Shown one piece after another: positions 7,348-17,050 of a stretch of 64,000 nt of DNA. Where the stretch lies: positions 1 through 64,000 of the forward strand of contig NZ_CANMSJ010000005.1 of the NCBI RefSeq assembly GCF_947500605.1, written 5' to 3'. How positions within the stretch are numbered: position 1 is the first letter of the stretch; each line of letters starts with the position of its first letter. The position numbers were made by a program, and so were the translations under genes. The notes below the pieces were generated by a model. That model had not been told where the DNA came from and searched no databases. It worked only from the letters and a program-made list of their open reading frames with translations. This DNA comes from an uncultured Lacinutrix sp. (GTDB taxonomy: Bacteria > Bacteroidota > Bacteroidia > Flavobacteriales > Flavobacteriaceae).

Positions 7348-9264
7348 TTACTTAATCATAGAGTAACTACGTTTTATAAAATCTGAAAGTTCTTTTCCTT
7401 TTAATAAACCTTGAGATAGTCTAGCTAAATCTAAACTTTGGTTTATTAAACGTTCTTGAATCTCTTTGTTTTCGGTATTTAAAATTTCGCCTACCAATTC
7501 AGAATTTGTGTTCACTGTTAAGTTATACATTTCTGGCATGGCACCAAACATTTGCATTCCACCTCCACCACCGGAAGCTTGCATTTCTTTCATTCTACGC
7601 ATAAATTCTGGTTGCGTAATCATAAATGGAGAAGCATCACTATCTTGAGGCTCTAATTGTACCATGAATTTTTCTGAAGGAATAACTGCTTTCAATAATT
7701 CGTCTAATACTTTAGTTTGTGCTTCGTCTAATTTAGAAATTGTTGTTTCGTCTTTCTTAATTAGCTTGTCTATAGAATCTGCATCTACACGAGCAAATGT
7801 TATGTTCTCTTTAGTGCTTTCTAATTTCTGCATTAAATGCGAAATAATAGGCGAGTCTAATAACAATACTTCGTAACCTTTAGCTTTTGCAGCTTCAATA
7901 TACGTGTGTTGTGAGTCTTGGTCGCTAGCATAAAGAATAACTAGTTTACCATCTTTATCTGTCTGGTTTGCTTTAATAGCATTTTCTAACTCTTCGTAAG
8001 TAAAATACTTGTTATCTACAGTTGGGTATAAAGTAAAGGCATCTGCTTTTTCGAAGAATTTATCTTCGCTAAGCATTCCGTATTCAATAACCACTTTAAT
8101 ATCGTTCCACTTTGCTTCAAAATCTTCACGATTTTCTTTAAATAACGATTTTAATTTATCTGCAACTTTACGTGTAATGTAAGATGAAATCTTTTTTACA
8201 GCACCATCTGCTTGTAAGTAAGAACGCGATACGTTTAATGGAATGTCTGGAGAATCGATTACACCACGTAACATTGTTAAAAATTCTGGTACAATACCTT
8301 CTACATTATCGGTTACATAAACTTGGTTTTGGTATAACTGAATCTTATCCTTTTGCATGCTCATGTCTTGAGTCATCTTTGGGAAATATAAAATTCCTGT
8401 TAAATTAAACGGATAATCTACATTTAAATGAATGTGGAATAATGGATCTTCGTGTTGTGCAGGATATAATTCTCTGTAAAAATTGGTGTAGTCGTCACCT
8501 TCTAATTCTGTTGGTTGTTTTGTCCAAGCAGGATTAGGGTTGTTGATAATGTTATCTACAGTAATTTTTTGTTGAGGCTCAGTTGTTTCTTTACCTTCAG
8601 CATCTTTTGTAGTTGCAGGTGTGTGCTCTGGATCGTTAACTTCTTTAGTTCCAAATTTAATTGGAATAGGCATAAACTTGTTATACTTATAAAGTAGCGT
8701 GCTAATACGTGCTTCTTCTAAAAACTCTGTAGAGTCTTCTGCAATATGAAGAATAATTTCTGTTCCTCTGTCTGTTTTATCTGAAGCTTCTAAAGTAAAC
8801 TCAGGAGATCCATCGCAAGTCCAATGTGCTCCAGTTGTTCCTTCTTTATGAGATTTAGTAATAATCTCTACTTTTTCTGCAACCATAAAAGCAGAATAGA
8901 AACCAAGACCAAAATGACCAATAATACCAGAATCTTTAGCAGAATCTTTATACTGATCTAAAAACTCTTCAGCACCAGAAAATGCAATTTGGTTAATGTA
9001 TTTTTCAACCTCATCTTCTGTCATTCCTAAACCTTGATCGATAATATGAAGTTTTTTACCTTCTTTATCAATTTTAATCTCGATTACAGGATTTCCGTAT
9101 TCAGATTTAGATTCGCCAATACTAGTTAAATGCTTTAACTTTAAAGTTGCATCTGTACCATTACTTATAAGCTCACGTAAAAATATTTCGTGATCACTAT
9201 ACAAGAATTTTTTAATTAATGGGAAAATGTTTTCAACCGAAACATTAATGTTTCCTTTTGCCAT
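7348..9264 (-). CDS. htpG: Molecular chaperone HtpG (Hsp90)
   Basis: This is the bacterial Hsp90, an ATP-dependent dimeric chaperone of the cytoplasm. The 638-residue length is normal. The N-terminal GHKL ATPase domain shows ELISNGTDATLKL (Glu31, Asn35, Asp38), DQGLGMTEDEV and the lid-adjacent GHFGLGFYSAFMVA. Middle and C-terminal dimerisation domains follow, ending SYSMIK. A charged insert rich in Thr and Glu (TPATTKDAEGKETTEPQQK) lies near residue 220. The start at MAKGNINVSVENIFP fits the family. The gene stands alone; I see no clear heat-shock promoter element upstream. Confidence 0.97.
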   Translation of the reverse strand: MAKGNINVSVENIFPLIKKFLYSDHEIFLRELISNGTDATLKLKHLTSIGESKSEYGNPVIEIKIDKEGKKLHIIDQGLGMTEDEVEKYINQIAFSGAEEFLDQYKDSAKDSGIIGHFGLGFYSAFMVAEKVEIITKSHKEGTTGAHWTCDGSPEFTLEASDKTDRGTEIILHIAEDSTEFLEEARISTLLYKYNKFMPIPIKFGTKEVNDPEHTPATTKDAEGKETTEPQQKITVDNIINNPNPAWTKQPTELEGDDYTNFYRELYPAQHEDPLFHIHLNVDYPFNLTGILYFPKMTQDMSMQKDKIQLYQNQVYVTDNVEGIVPEFLTMLRGVIDSPDIPLNVSRSYLQADGAVKKISSYITRKVADKLKSLFKENREDFEAKWNDIKVVIEYGMLSEDKFFEKADAFTLYPTVDNKYFTYEELENAIKANQTDKDGKLVILYASDQDSQHTYIEAAKAKGYEVLLLDSPIISHLMQKLESTKENITFARVDADSIDKLIKKDETTISKLDEAQTKVLDELLKAVIPSEKFMVQLEPQDSDASPFMITQPEFMRRMKEMQASGGGGGMQMFGAMPEMYNLTVNTNSELVGEILNTENKEIQERLINQSLDLARLSQGLLKGKELSDFIKRSYSMIK

Positions 9265-9280
9265 AATAAATTATTTTATT

Positions 9281-9306
9281 TGTCATTCCTACAAAGGCAG
9301 GAATCT
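9281..9306. repeat. Single GTCATTCCTnC palindrome upstream of htpG
   Basis: TGTCATTCCT followed by ACAAAGGCAGGAATCT is one arm of the element found in paired, inverted form four times at 10742-11810. It lies 16 bases upstream of the htpG start, inside the presumed 5' untranslated region. Confidence 0.6.
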
Positions 9307-9559
9307 TATTAATTATTGTTTTAATATACTATCGATAGAATAGACAACAAAAATGCCAATTGATTAAAAGTGACAAGATGACACTGTTATAACTATAATT
9401 TGAGAATTTCATATTTATAGCAAGTTGTTATGCATGCATAATTAATTAAAACAATTTTGAGATACATTATAGTTGAAAAACTTAAATTGCGCTTCAGATT
9501 ACTTGTAATAATACAGTCTTGAGATTTCCGTCTTCGCGGAAGAAATAAAATAGCTTTCT

Positions 9560-10570
9560 ATGTACAATTCAAAAATAATAGGACTTGGTAAATATGTCCC
9601 AGATAATGTAGTAACCAACAACGATCTATCTAAAATGATGGATACTAATGACGATTGGATTACCGAACGCACAGGTATTAAAGAACGTCGTTGGGTAAAA
9701 GAAGGTTCTGGAGATACTACAGCAACAATGGGAGTAAAGGCTGCCAAACAAGCTATTGAACGTTCTGGAATTGATAAAGATGATATCGATTTTATAATTT
9801 TTGCAACCTTAAGTCCAGATATGTATTTTCCTGGTCCAGGAGTACAAGTACAACATGCTTTAGGTATTAAAACAGTAGGTGCTTTAGATGTACGTAACCA
9901 GTGTTCTGGATTTGTATATGCAATTTCTGTAGCAGATAATTTTATTAAAACTGGAATGTATAAAAACATTTTAGTTATTGGTAGTGAATTACATTCTCGC
10001 GGATTGGATAAAACAACAAGAGGAAGAGGTGTAACTGTTATTTTTGGAGATGGAGCAGGAGCAGCTATTTTAACTAGAGAAGAAGATAACACAAAAGGAA
10101 TATTATCTACACACTTACATTCTCAAGGAGAACATGCAGAGGAGTTAGTACTTGTAGCACCAGGAATGGGAAAACGTTGGGTAAACGATATTATAGCAGA
10201 AAACGATCCTAACGATGAGAGTTATTTTCCGCATATGAATGGGCAATTTGTATTTAAAAATGCAGTGGTTCGTTTTAGTGAAGTTATAATGGAAGGTTTA
10301 GCTAAAAACAATTTAGATAAAGAGGCTATAGATATGTTAATACCGCATCAAGCGAATTTACGTATTGCACAATTTATACAGAAGAAATTTGGACTAAGTG
10401 ATGACCAGGTTTTTAATAATATTCAAAAATACGGAAACACAACAGCGGCTTCTATTCCAATAGCTTTAACCGAAGCTTGGGAAGAAGGAAAAATTAAAGA
10501 AGGAGATAATGTAGTTTTAGCTGCCTTTGGAAGTGGATTTACTTGGGGAAGTGTTATTATTAAATGGTAA
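9560..10570 (+). CDS. fabH: 3-oxoacyl-[acyl-carrier-protein] synthase III
   Basis: The enzyme condenses an acyl-CoA with malonyl-ACP to start fatty-acid synthesis. The 336-residue sequence carries the complete catalytic triad: Cys115 in VRNQCSGFVYA, His263 in IPHQANLRIA and Asn293 in YGNTTAASIPIA. It is slightly longer than the roughly 317-residue E. coli FabH because of an insert near 200-225 (GKRWVNDIIAENDPNDE). No other fatty-acid genes are adjacent, so it could be a second FabH with its own primer preference rather than the plsX-linked one; that is inference. The start ATG follows an A/T-rich leader containing a TCTTCGCGGAAG element. Confidence 0.92.
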   Translation: MYNSKIIGLGKYVPDNVVTNNDLSKMMDTNDDWITERTGIKERRWVKEGSGDTTATMGVKAAKQAIERSGIDKDDIDFIIFATLSPDMYFPGPGVQVQHALGIKTVGALDVRNQCSGFVYAISVADNFIKTGMYKNILVIGSELHSRGLDKTTRGRGVTVIFGDGAGAAILTREEDNTKGILSTHLHSQGEHAEELVLVAPGMGKRWVNDIIAENDPNDESYFPHMNGQFVFKNAVVRFSEVIMEGLAKNNLDKEAIDMLIPHQANLRIAQFIQKKFGLSDDQVFNNIQKYGNTTAASIPIALTEAWEEGKIKEGDNVVLAAFGSGFTWGSVIIKW

Positions 10571-10573
10571 CAA

Positions 10574-10594
10574 ATTCCTTTGAAAAAAGGAATC
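10574..10594 (+). repeat. Small palindrome just after the fabH stop
   Basis: ATTCCTTTGAAAAAAGGAAT forms an eight-base stem with a short A-rich loop, four bases after the stop codon. The same 20 bases recur at 20210-20230, just after the E2 gene. No T run follows, so it is a 3'-end stabiliser or mobile palindrome rather than a terminator. Confidence 0.6.
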
Positions 10595-10666
10595 TCATTA
10601 AAAAGTAATATAAAGTTATAGTTGTCACTCTATTCTTGGTATTGAATCCTTAATAAAACGGTTTGT

Positions 10667-11870
10667 CATTCTGTACTTGATATTAAACTATAATAAATGG
10701 TTTGTTATTCTGTAATTGATGTTGAACTATTATAAAAGGTTTGTCATTCCTGCGAAGGCAGGAATCCATTACAAATAGTATTTAAAATTAGATTCCTGCC
10801 TTCGCAGGAATGACAAGCATATACTAGAAATAAAAAAATCCCAATGTATCAATATTGGGATTTTTTTGTTGTTAATCATGAGAATTTAACTCATTTACAA
10901 ATTTTAAAGAGTAAGGGGTAATAAAAATCTAATCAATCATTTTTTTTTAAATTATTACGAGTCGTTTTTTAATAACGTAACAATCTCTTAATATAACTAA
11001 CAGATTACATAATAAAAAGGTTTGTCATTCTGTAATTGATGTTGAACTATAATAAATGGTTTGTCATTCTGTACTTGATACTAAACTATAATAAAAGGTT
11101 TGTCATTCCTGAGAAGGCAGGAATCCATTACAAATAGTACTTAAAATTAGATTCCTGCCTTCGCAGGAATGACAAGAGTGTACAAGGAATAAAAAATAAA
11201 AAAAATCCTAATGTATCAATATTGGGATTTTTTTGTTGTTAATCATGAGAATTTAATTCATTTACAAATTTTAAAGAGGAAGGGCTAATTAAAATCTAAT
11301 CAATCATTTTTTTTAATTATTACGAGCTGCTTTTTAATAACGTAACAATCTCTTAATATAACTAACAGACTACATAATTAAACGGTTTGTAATTCTGTAC
11401 TTGATGTTAAACTATAATAAATGGTTTGTCATTCCTGCGAAGGCAGGAATCCATTACAAATGGTACTTAAAATTAGATTCCTGCCTCGGCAGGAATGACA
11501 GAAGTATAAAAAAATCCCAATGTGAAAACATTGGTTTTTTTTTGAGGTTAATCATGAGAATTTAACTCATTTAAAAATTTTAAAGAGGAAGGGCTAATTA
11601 AAATCTAATCTATCATTTTTTTTAATTGTTACGAGCTATTTTTTAATAACGTAAGAATCTCTTAATATGAACTAACAGATTAGACAATAAAACGGTTTGT
11701 CATTCTGTAATTGATGTTGAACTATAATAAGAGGTTTGTTATTCCTGCGAAGACAGCAATCCATTACAAATAGTACTTAAAATTAGATTCCTGCCTCCGC
11801 AGGAATGACAAGAGTGTACAAGGAATAAAAAATAAAAAAAATCCCAATGTATCAACATTGGGATTTTTTG
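10667..11870. repeat. Tandem array of four ~310-360 base repeat units
   Basis: Four units start at about 10738, 11097, 11423 and 11733 (periods 359, 326, 310), preceded by partial TTTGTCATTCTG units. Each contains a 75-base inverted repeat whose arms are themselves palindromes (ATTCCTGCGAAGGCAGGAAT), at 10742-10815, 11101-11174, 11427-11500 and 11737-11810. Each also contains a terminator-like hairpin (AATCCCAAT / ATTGGGATT), at 10832-10867, 11198-11234, 11507-11543 and 11834-11869. In the first three a conserved CATGAGAATTTAACTCAT mini-hairpin and an AT-rich spacer follow; the fourth is degenerate there. No open frame of note exists on either strand. Confidence 0.85.
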
Positions 11871-12037
11871 CTATTCATCATGAAAACTAAACTTATTTAC
11901 AAATTTTAAAGTGGAAGACTAATTCAAATTTAACGATTCGTTTTTCTAAGTTGTGTTATACTTTAGATGTGTCTTTTCTATTTTAATTGCGCTCAAAATT
12001 TTACTTTAACATAGTTTAACAGTTGTTAAAAATTAAA

Positions 12038-12070
12038 TAAAAATCCCAATGCGTCAACATTGGGATTTCT
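12038..12070 (-). terminator. Fifth hairpin of the array (AAATCCCAAT type)
   Basis: AAATCCCAATGCGTCAACATTGGGATTT repeats the hairpin sequence of the four array units without the GTCATTCC element. It is followed on the plus strand by the same TTGCTATTAATCAT spacer. It looks like an older copy of the terminator module, oriented to stop minus-strand transcripts from the receptor gene. Confidence 0.6.
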
Positions 12071-12244
12071 TGCTATTAATCATATAAACTTAACGTGTTT
12101 ACGAACGTTTTTATGGAAGACTAATTCAAATAAATATTTCGTTAACTGTGTTGTGTTTCTTTATAGACGACTAAATTTCGTTTTTATTACACTGATATTC
12201 AGTATTTAACAGGTTTTTAACATTATTCAGTGTTTTTTGATAAA

Positions 12245-12277
12245 TAAAAAATCCTGAAACATAAGTTTCAGGATTTT
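12245..12277 (-). terminator. Sixth hairpin downstream of the receptor gene
   Basis: AAAATCCTGAAAC / GTTTCAGGATTTT forms a strong stem with a T run on the minus strand. The spacer beside it (CGCTATTAACCA) resembles that of the other hairpins, so it may be a diverged member of the same series. Confidence 0.65.
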
Positions 12278-12427
12278 ATCGCTATTAACCAACTCTATAT
12301 CGATTAGAAAATCGGATTAAAGAATTAATCGTAGCAAATATACAACGGTTAATTAACGTAAATAGTACGTTTTAAAATTTTAGTATATATTTAACTATTG
12401 TTGAAGGCTATTTGGGTGCTAAAAAAT

Positions 12428-12462
12428 CAAAAACCCAAAGTAGATCAAACTTTGGGTTTTCT
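12428..12462 (-). terminator. Primary terminator of the receptor gene
   Basis: AAAACCCAAAG / CTTTGGGTTTT with a nine-base loop has A/T runs on both flanks and lies about 80 bases after the receptor stop codon. It is the first of seven hairpins a minus-strand transcript would meet. Confidence 0.7.
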
Positions 12463-12543
12463 TATTTAATAACCTTGTATAACACTAACCATTAACTATT
12501 AATAAGGTTATTAAAACACTAATTAGTATTTTAAAATTATTTT

Positions 12544-15021
12544 CTATAAAAATCCGCCACCAGATTTTTCATTGTTATCTCTATTTTTTCTTGATTTTGC
12601 TTGGTATTTTCCGCCTCCAAATCTGTAAGACAATCCAGCAAAAATAGTCTGACTTTCCCAGTTAAAGGTTCCTACTTGTTTGTACGGTCTGTTTCCTGTG
12701 AAACCAAATTCTTGTGTTCCAAACACATCATTAAAGTTTAAGCTAAAAGAACCTTTACCATCTGCGAAATCATGTCTTGCTCCAAGGTTAACAAAATACA
12801 TTGGTTCACTTTTAAATTGTAAATCTTCGGCAGAACCACGGTAAAAAGCGAAAGCAGATAAGCTTATCTTTTTAGTAACTTTAAAATTATTGAATACTCT
12901 AAAGTTGTATGCAAAATTATCGACTTCAACTACATTGGTTTGGATATCGTTTAAAGTTGCCGTTTCTAAAGGCGCATCTAGTATTTCTGTAATTCCTTTT
13001 TGGGTTTGCATGTAAGCATCAAAACTAGCATTTAAACTCCACCATTTTGTTGGCCTGTAATTACTTGATAATTCTATTCCGTAAGCTGAGGTGTCATCAT
13101 AATTATTATGAGTTAAAATTTGACGACCAGAAGTAACATCTGTTCTGTCTATAGTAATACCTTGGTTAATTTCATCTTGTATTGCACGATAGAAAACACC
13201 TGCTGTAACACTTCCTGCTTTTAATTGTCTGGTATAATTTAACTCTATAGAGTTTGTAAATTGTGGCTCTAAATTTTGGTTTCCAAAAGAAGATATTAAA
13301 GGCGTACTCCATTCTCTAATAGGATTTATTTGTCCTATTCCTGGTCTATCTACACGACGACTAAAGCTTAATTGGTAAGCATTTTTTTCTGATGGAGAAT
13401 AGGTAAAGAAAGCTGAAGGATACAACTCAAAATAATCATTATCAAAAGCTATTAAGTCAGTTTCATTTGTAGCTTCAGTAGATAAAGCATCTGCATTAAC
13501 TTTTACATTCTCTGCACGTAAACCTATTTGGTAGGTCCATTTTTCAAAAGTTTTACCATAGGTAGCGTAAGCAGAATAAATATCTCTAGAATAATCGAAA
13601 ACCGTACTTGGTGTTGGTCTAAAAACACCCATATTGTTTAAAGAAATTCCTGTAGAATTATAATCTATACTTGTGCTAAATAAACGAGCTTGTACACCTA
13701 ACTCTAACTTTGCAGAATCGCTTAACGGATTCACATAGTCTAAATTAATAGTAGTTCTATCTCTATCTGTAGTTACAAAATCTAAGTAGTTATTTAAATC
13801 TGTGTTTCCAGAAAATCTAAAATCGGCATCTTCTTGTTGGTCAAAAACATTGTAATCTACCTCTAATTCTATATTAGAACCTTCTTTTGCCAATTCTAAT
13901 TTGTAATCAAAATTGTATTGCGATGAGTTATTATCGTTTTTACTATCGAAAACTTGATATTGGTTTAAGCTTGACATATTATAAAACAAAGCATCAGTTG
14001 TACCTCCGTTTTTAGCATCTGTAATATTCTGATTTGTAAAAAACGAAATGGTATTCTTATCATTTAAATAAAAATCTACACCAGCTTTAAATAAGTGATT
14101 CTTATTATTGTCTTTAAAAGCAAAAGCTTGTTCAGAGTTATTTTGTGGTCTACTTATTAAACCGCTATTATCATTTTTAGAAATATTATTACCATAATTA
14201 CCGTAGAAATTTAATTTACCATTACGGTAATTCATGTCTATAGAGCTGTTAAACTTAGCATTATCTTGATAGTTTAATCCTAAATTAATATTCCCGTTAA
14301 AACCAATTTTTATATTCTTTTTCAAGATTATATTTATAAGTCCGCTCATGCCTTCCGGATTATATTTGGCAGACGGATTGGTAATTAATTCAATACTTTT
14401 AATAGAAGTAGACGGTATTTGTTTTAATAATTGTGCAGCAGGAATGTTAGACAGTTTTCCATCTACCATAACACGCACATTGGCATTTCCTCTTAAGCTT
14501 ATAGCACCAGATTGAGAATCTACACTTACGCTTGGTAAATTGTTCATTATGTCGCTAGCTGTAGGTCCAGAAGTGGTTAAATCTTTACCAACAGTAATAA
14601 CTTTTCTATCTACCTTTTGTTGTATGGTAGAGACTTCGGCAGTAAGTTCTACTTCGTCTAAGCTAGTAGCAGCTTCGTAAATTTTGACTTCGCCAAAATC
14701 TATTTTATTGTTTTTTTTGTCTATTGTTATTTCTCTACTTACCGTTTTGTATCCTAAATACTCGATACTTACATTAGTAGTGCCTTCTGGAATATTATCC
14801 ATGTAAAAAGTACCATCATCTTTAGTAATGCTACCTGTAATAATTTTTCCGCTCAATTCGCGAATAACTATATTTACATATGGTAAGGGTTCGTTAAATA
14901 CTCCGTCTAAAATAGTACCAGTAATAATACCAGTTTTAAATGTGGGTAATTGTTTTGCTGAAGTTTGCGCTTGTACTAATGTGGTTACTAGTAACAAACA
15001 AAGGAAGATAATTTTTTTCAT
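12544..15021 (-). CDS. Outer-membrane beta-barrel receptor, TonB-dependent type
   Basis: The 825-residue protein has a signal peptide (MKKIIFLCLLLVTTLVQAQ). A CarboxypepD-regulatory-like domain spans about residues 34-115 (GIITGTILDGVFNEPLPYVN, ending with EYLGYKT). A plug domain follows near 140-230 (DIMNNLPSVSVD, LRGNANVRVMVDG), then a long barrel of the OMP_b-brl_3 type. The C-terminus after the last strand carries a basic Gly/Lys tail (GGGKYQAKSRKNRDNN). Such proteins sit in the outer membrane and import or bind a ligand that cannot be told from sequence. No SusD partner is adjacent, so a polysaccharide-utilisation locus is unlikely. Confidence 0.88.
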   Translation of the reverse strand: MKKIIFLCLLLVTTLVQAQTSAKQLPTFKTGIITGTILDGVFNEPLPYVNIVIRELSGKIITGSITKDDGTFYMDNIPEGTTNVSIEYLGYKTVSREITIDKKNNKIDFGEVKIYEAATSLDEVELTAEVSTIQQKVDRKVITVGKDLTTSGPTASDIMNNLPSVSVDSQSGAISLRGNANVRVMVDGKLSNIPAAQLLKQIPSTSIKSIELITNPSAKYNPEGMSGLINIILKKNIKIGFNGNINLGLNYQDNAKFNSSIDMNYRNGKLNFYGNYGNNISKNDNSGLISRPQNNSEQAFAFKDNNKNHLFKAGVDFYLNDKNTISFFTNQNITDAKNGGTTDALFYNMSSLNQYQVFDSKNDNNSSQYNFDYKLELAKEGSNIELEVDYNVFDQQEDADFRFSGNTDLNNYLDFVTTDRDRTTINLDYVNPLSDSAKLELGVQARLFSTSIDYNSTGISLNNMGVFRPTPSTVFDYSRDIYSAYATYGKTFEKWTYQIGLRAENVKVNADALSTEATNETDLIAFDNDYFELYPSAFFTYSPSEKNAYQLSFSRRVDRPGIGQINPIREWSTPLISSFGNQNLEPQFTNSIELNYTRQLKAGSVTAGVFYRAIQDEINQGITIDRTDVTSGRQILTHNNYDDTSAYGIELSSNYRPTKWWSLNASFDAYMQTQKGITEILDAPLETATLNDIQTNVVEVDNFAYNFRVFNNFKVTKKISLSAFAFYRGSAEDLQFKSEPMYFVNLGARHDFADGKGSFSLNFNDVFGTQEFGFTGNRPYKQVGTFNWESQTIFAGLSYRFGGGKYQAKSRKNRDNNEKSGGGFL

Positions 15022-15121
15022 TTGATTGATTGATTTTTGGTATTAATATTAAGACGACTAATTTTATATTGTGTTACTGTTTTTAATAAACGTTAACATT
15101 GTTTTAACATTAAAGGGTGTT

Positions 15122-15137
15122 TTCGCTTTCGCGGAAT
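15122..15137 (+). repeat. GCTTTCGCGGAA element upstream of a start codon
   Basis: TTTCGCTTTCGCGGAAT lies about 25 bases upstream of the next gene. Matching elements, in the same orientation relative to the gene, lie upstream of ddl (62971-62985) and, less perfectly, fabH (9527-9541). A fourth copy lies in the htpG 3' region (7290-7304). Confidence 0.5.
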
Positions 15138-15162
15138 TAACCCAGTATTAAATAAAATTTAT

Positions 15163-15525
15163 ATGAATAAAAAAACATTAGTAATAGGAGCATCTACAAA
15201 ACCGCAGCGTTATTCTAACATGGCTATGCGAAAATTAACAAACTACAATCATGAAACAGTGGCTTTTGGTTTAAGAGAAGGCGTAGAGTATGGTGTTACA
15301 ATAGATACAGAACTAAAGCCTTATAAAGATATAGATACGGTTACTTTATATCTAAACCCAAAAAGACAAGAACAGTATTACGAGTACATTGTGTCCTTAA
15401 ATCCAAAACGCGTTATTTTTAATCCAGGAACAGAGAATCCTGAATTTTATACAATTTTAAAAGAAAACGCTATTGCATTTGAAGTTGCTTGTACTTTGGT
15501 TTTATTATCTACAAATCAGTATTAA
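15163..15525 (+). CDS. CoA-binding domain protein
   Basis: This 120-residue single-domain Rossmann-fold protein starts with the nucleotide-binding segment KKTLVIGASTKPQRYSN. It continues with the typical TVTLYLNPKRQEQYYEYI and VIFNPGTENPE stretches of the CoA_binding_2 (YccU-like) family. The family binds CoA in related enzymes, but the role of the stand-alone form is not known. Its last 17 bases overlap the end of the convergent symporter gene, so neither has room for its own terminator. Confidence 0.9.
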   Translation: MNKKTLVIGASTKPQRYSNMAMRKLTNYNHETVAFGLREGVEYGVTIDTELKPYKDIDTVTLYLNPKRQEQYYEYIVSLNPKRVIFNPGTENPEFYTILKENAIAFEVACTLVLLSTNQY

Positions 15526-16966
15526 GAATTTCTTTTTTTCTAATAATTAGCAGCCCTAAAAAGGTAATGAATCCGTTTAAAATTAGGATAAAGAAACCGA
15601 ATTCAAAACCAAACCATTTTAAGCTATTTACGCTTATTATATAAGATAAGATAGGAGAAAGTATAGCGATAATTGGTACAATTTTATCTCTAACTTGCCA
15701 TTTTGTAAATAAACCAAAAGCATATAAACCTAAAAGTGGCCCATACGTATAACCTGCGAAAACAAAGAGTTTGGCTATAACGCTTGCATCTTTAATAATA
15801 TATTTAAAAGCAACAATAACAAGTATTAAGATAAAAGAGATTAAGATATGTATACGTTTTCTAATTTTTACTTGTTTTTCTGGTGTATGCTTTTTTTCGA
15901 TATCTAAAATATCAATACTAAATGAAGTGGTTAAAGAGGTTAAGGCAGAATCGGCACTACTATATGCTGCAGCAATTAAACCTAGTAAGAAAAAAGCAAA
16001 TACACCAACACCTAAATGGTTTTTTGCTAGAATAGGAAAAAGATCATCCTTATGAGCATCAATTCCATTTTTTTGAGCATAAACGGTTAGTAATAAACCA
16101 AGACTTAAAAAAACAAAGTTTACAATCGTTAATACTAAAGTAAACCAAAACATGTTTTTTTGTGCATCTTTTAATGTTTTGCAGGTTAGGTTTTTTTGCA
16201 TCATATCTTGATCTAAACCGGTCATTACTATTGCTATAAATGCACCTGAAATAAATTGTTTCCAGAAGTAGTTTCCAGATTTAAAATCATCAAAAAAGAA
16301 AGTCTTACTTAAATCACTATCTAATATAAAAGTTAAAACGTTACTTCCGTTTAAACCTAATTCATCACTCACAAAATAAATAGCTACACCAACTGCAGTA
16401 AGCATAAATAAAGTTTGTAAAGTATCTGTCCAAACAATTGTTTTTATTCCAGATTTAAAGGTGTACAACCAAATTAAAAGTACAGTAATAGTAACGGTTT
16501 GCCAAAATTCGACACCTAGCTCGTCAAACAAAATAATTTGTAAAACATTAGCAACTAAAAACAATCTAAAACTAGCTCCAATTACTCTAGAAATTAAGAA
16601 AAAGGAAGCTCCAGTTTTGTAGGAGTAGTTTCCAAAACGCTCGTCTAAATAGGTGTAGATTGAAGTTAAATTAAGTTTATAGTATAAAGGAAGTAGTACG
16701 GTACCAATTACTAAGTAACCAACAATATATCCTAAAACGACTTGCATATAACTAAAATGAGACGCTTCAATCCAACCTGGAACCGATATAAATGTAACGC
16801 CAGAAAGTGAGGCGCCTATCATTCCAAAAGCAACAACATACCACGGAGATTGTTTGTTTCCTTTAAAAAAAGCATCATTTCCAGATTTTCTTCCTGTAAA
16901 ATATGAGATTAATATAAGCACGCCAAAATAGGCTGCGATTAGTAGTAATATTTGAGTAGCTGACAT
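15509..16966 (-). CDS. Sodium:solute symporter family protein
   Basis: This inner-membrane carrier has 485 residues and about 13 hydrophobic segments, the usual SSS/SLC5 size. Recognisable stretches are SYFTGRKSGNDAFFKGNKQSPW at the end of the first helix, GASLSGVTFISVPGW in the second, and GLDQDMMQKNLTCKT, seen in Bacteroidota members. It probably couples sodium entry to uptake of a small solute; the substrate cannot be predicted. The start MSATQILLLIAAYFGV gives a proper first membrane helix. Confidence 0.92.
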   Translation of the reverse strand: MSATQILLLIAAYFGVLILISYFTGRKSGNDAFFKGNKQSPWYVVAFGMIGASLSGVTFISVPGWIEASHFSYMQVVLGYIVGYLVIGTVLLPLYYKLNLTSIYTYLDERFGNYSYKTGASFFLISRVIGASFRLFLVANVLQIILFDELGVEFWQTVTITVLLIWLYTFKSGIKTIVWTDTLQTLFMLTAVGVAIYFVSDELGLNGSNVLTFILDSDLSKTFFFDDFKSGNYFWKQFISGAFIAIVMTGLDQDMMQKNLTCKTLKDAQKNMFWFTLVLTIVNFVFLSLGLLLTVYAQKNGIDAHKDDLFPILAKNHLGVGVFAFFLLGLIAAAYSSADSALTSLTTSFSIDILDIEKKHTPEKQVKIRKRIHILISFILILVIVAFKYIIKDASVIAKLFVFAGYTYGPLLGLYAFGLFTKWQVRDKIVPIIAILSPILSYIISVNSLKWFGFEFGFFILILNGFITFLGLLIIRKKEILNTDL

Positions 16967-17050
16967 GTAGATGATTTTCTGAGAGCCAAAATACGAATTA
17001 CTTTAAAAGAAGGATTAACAAGTTGAGAATAAATATTAAATTCGCAGTCT

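Noticed and set aside
9499-10092. A 197-codon minus-strand frame opposite fabH
   Set aside because: It lies almost wholly antisense to a gene with an intact catalytic triad, its product is an unstructured Ser/Pro-rich chain, and it has no promoter.
10667-11870. Possible insertion sequence or remnant transposon
   Set aside because: There is no transposase frame, even broken, on either strand; only palindromes and hairpins are present.
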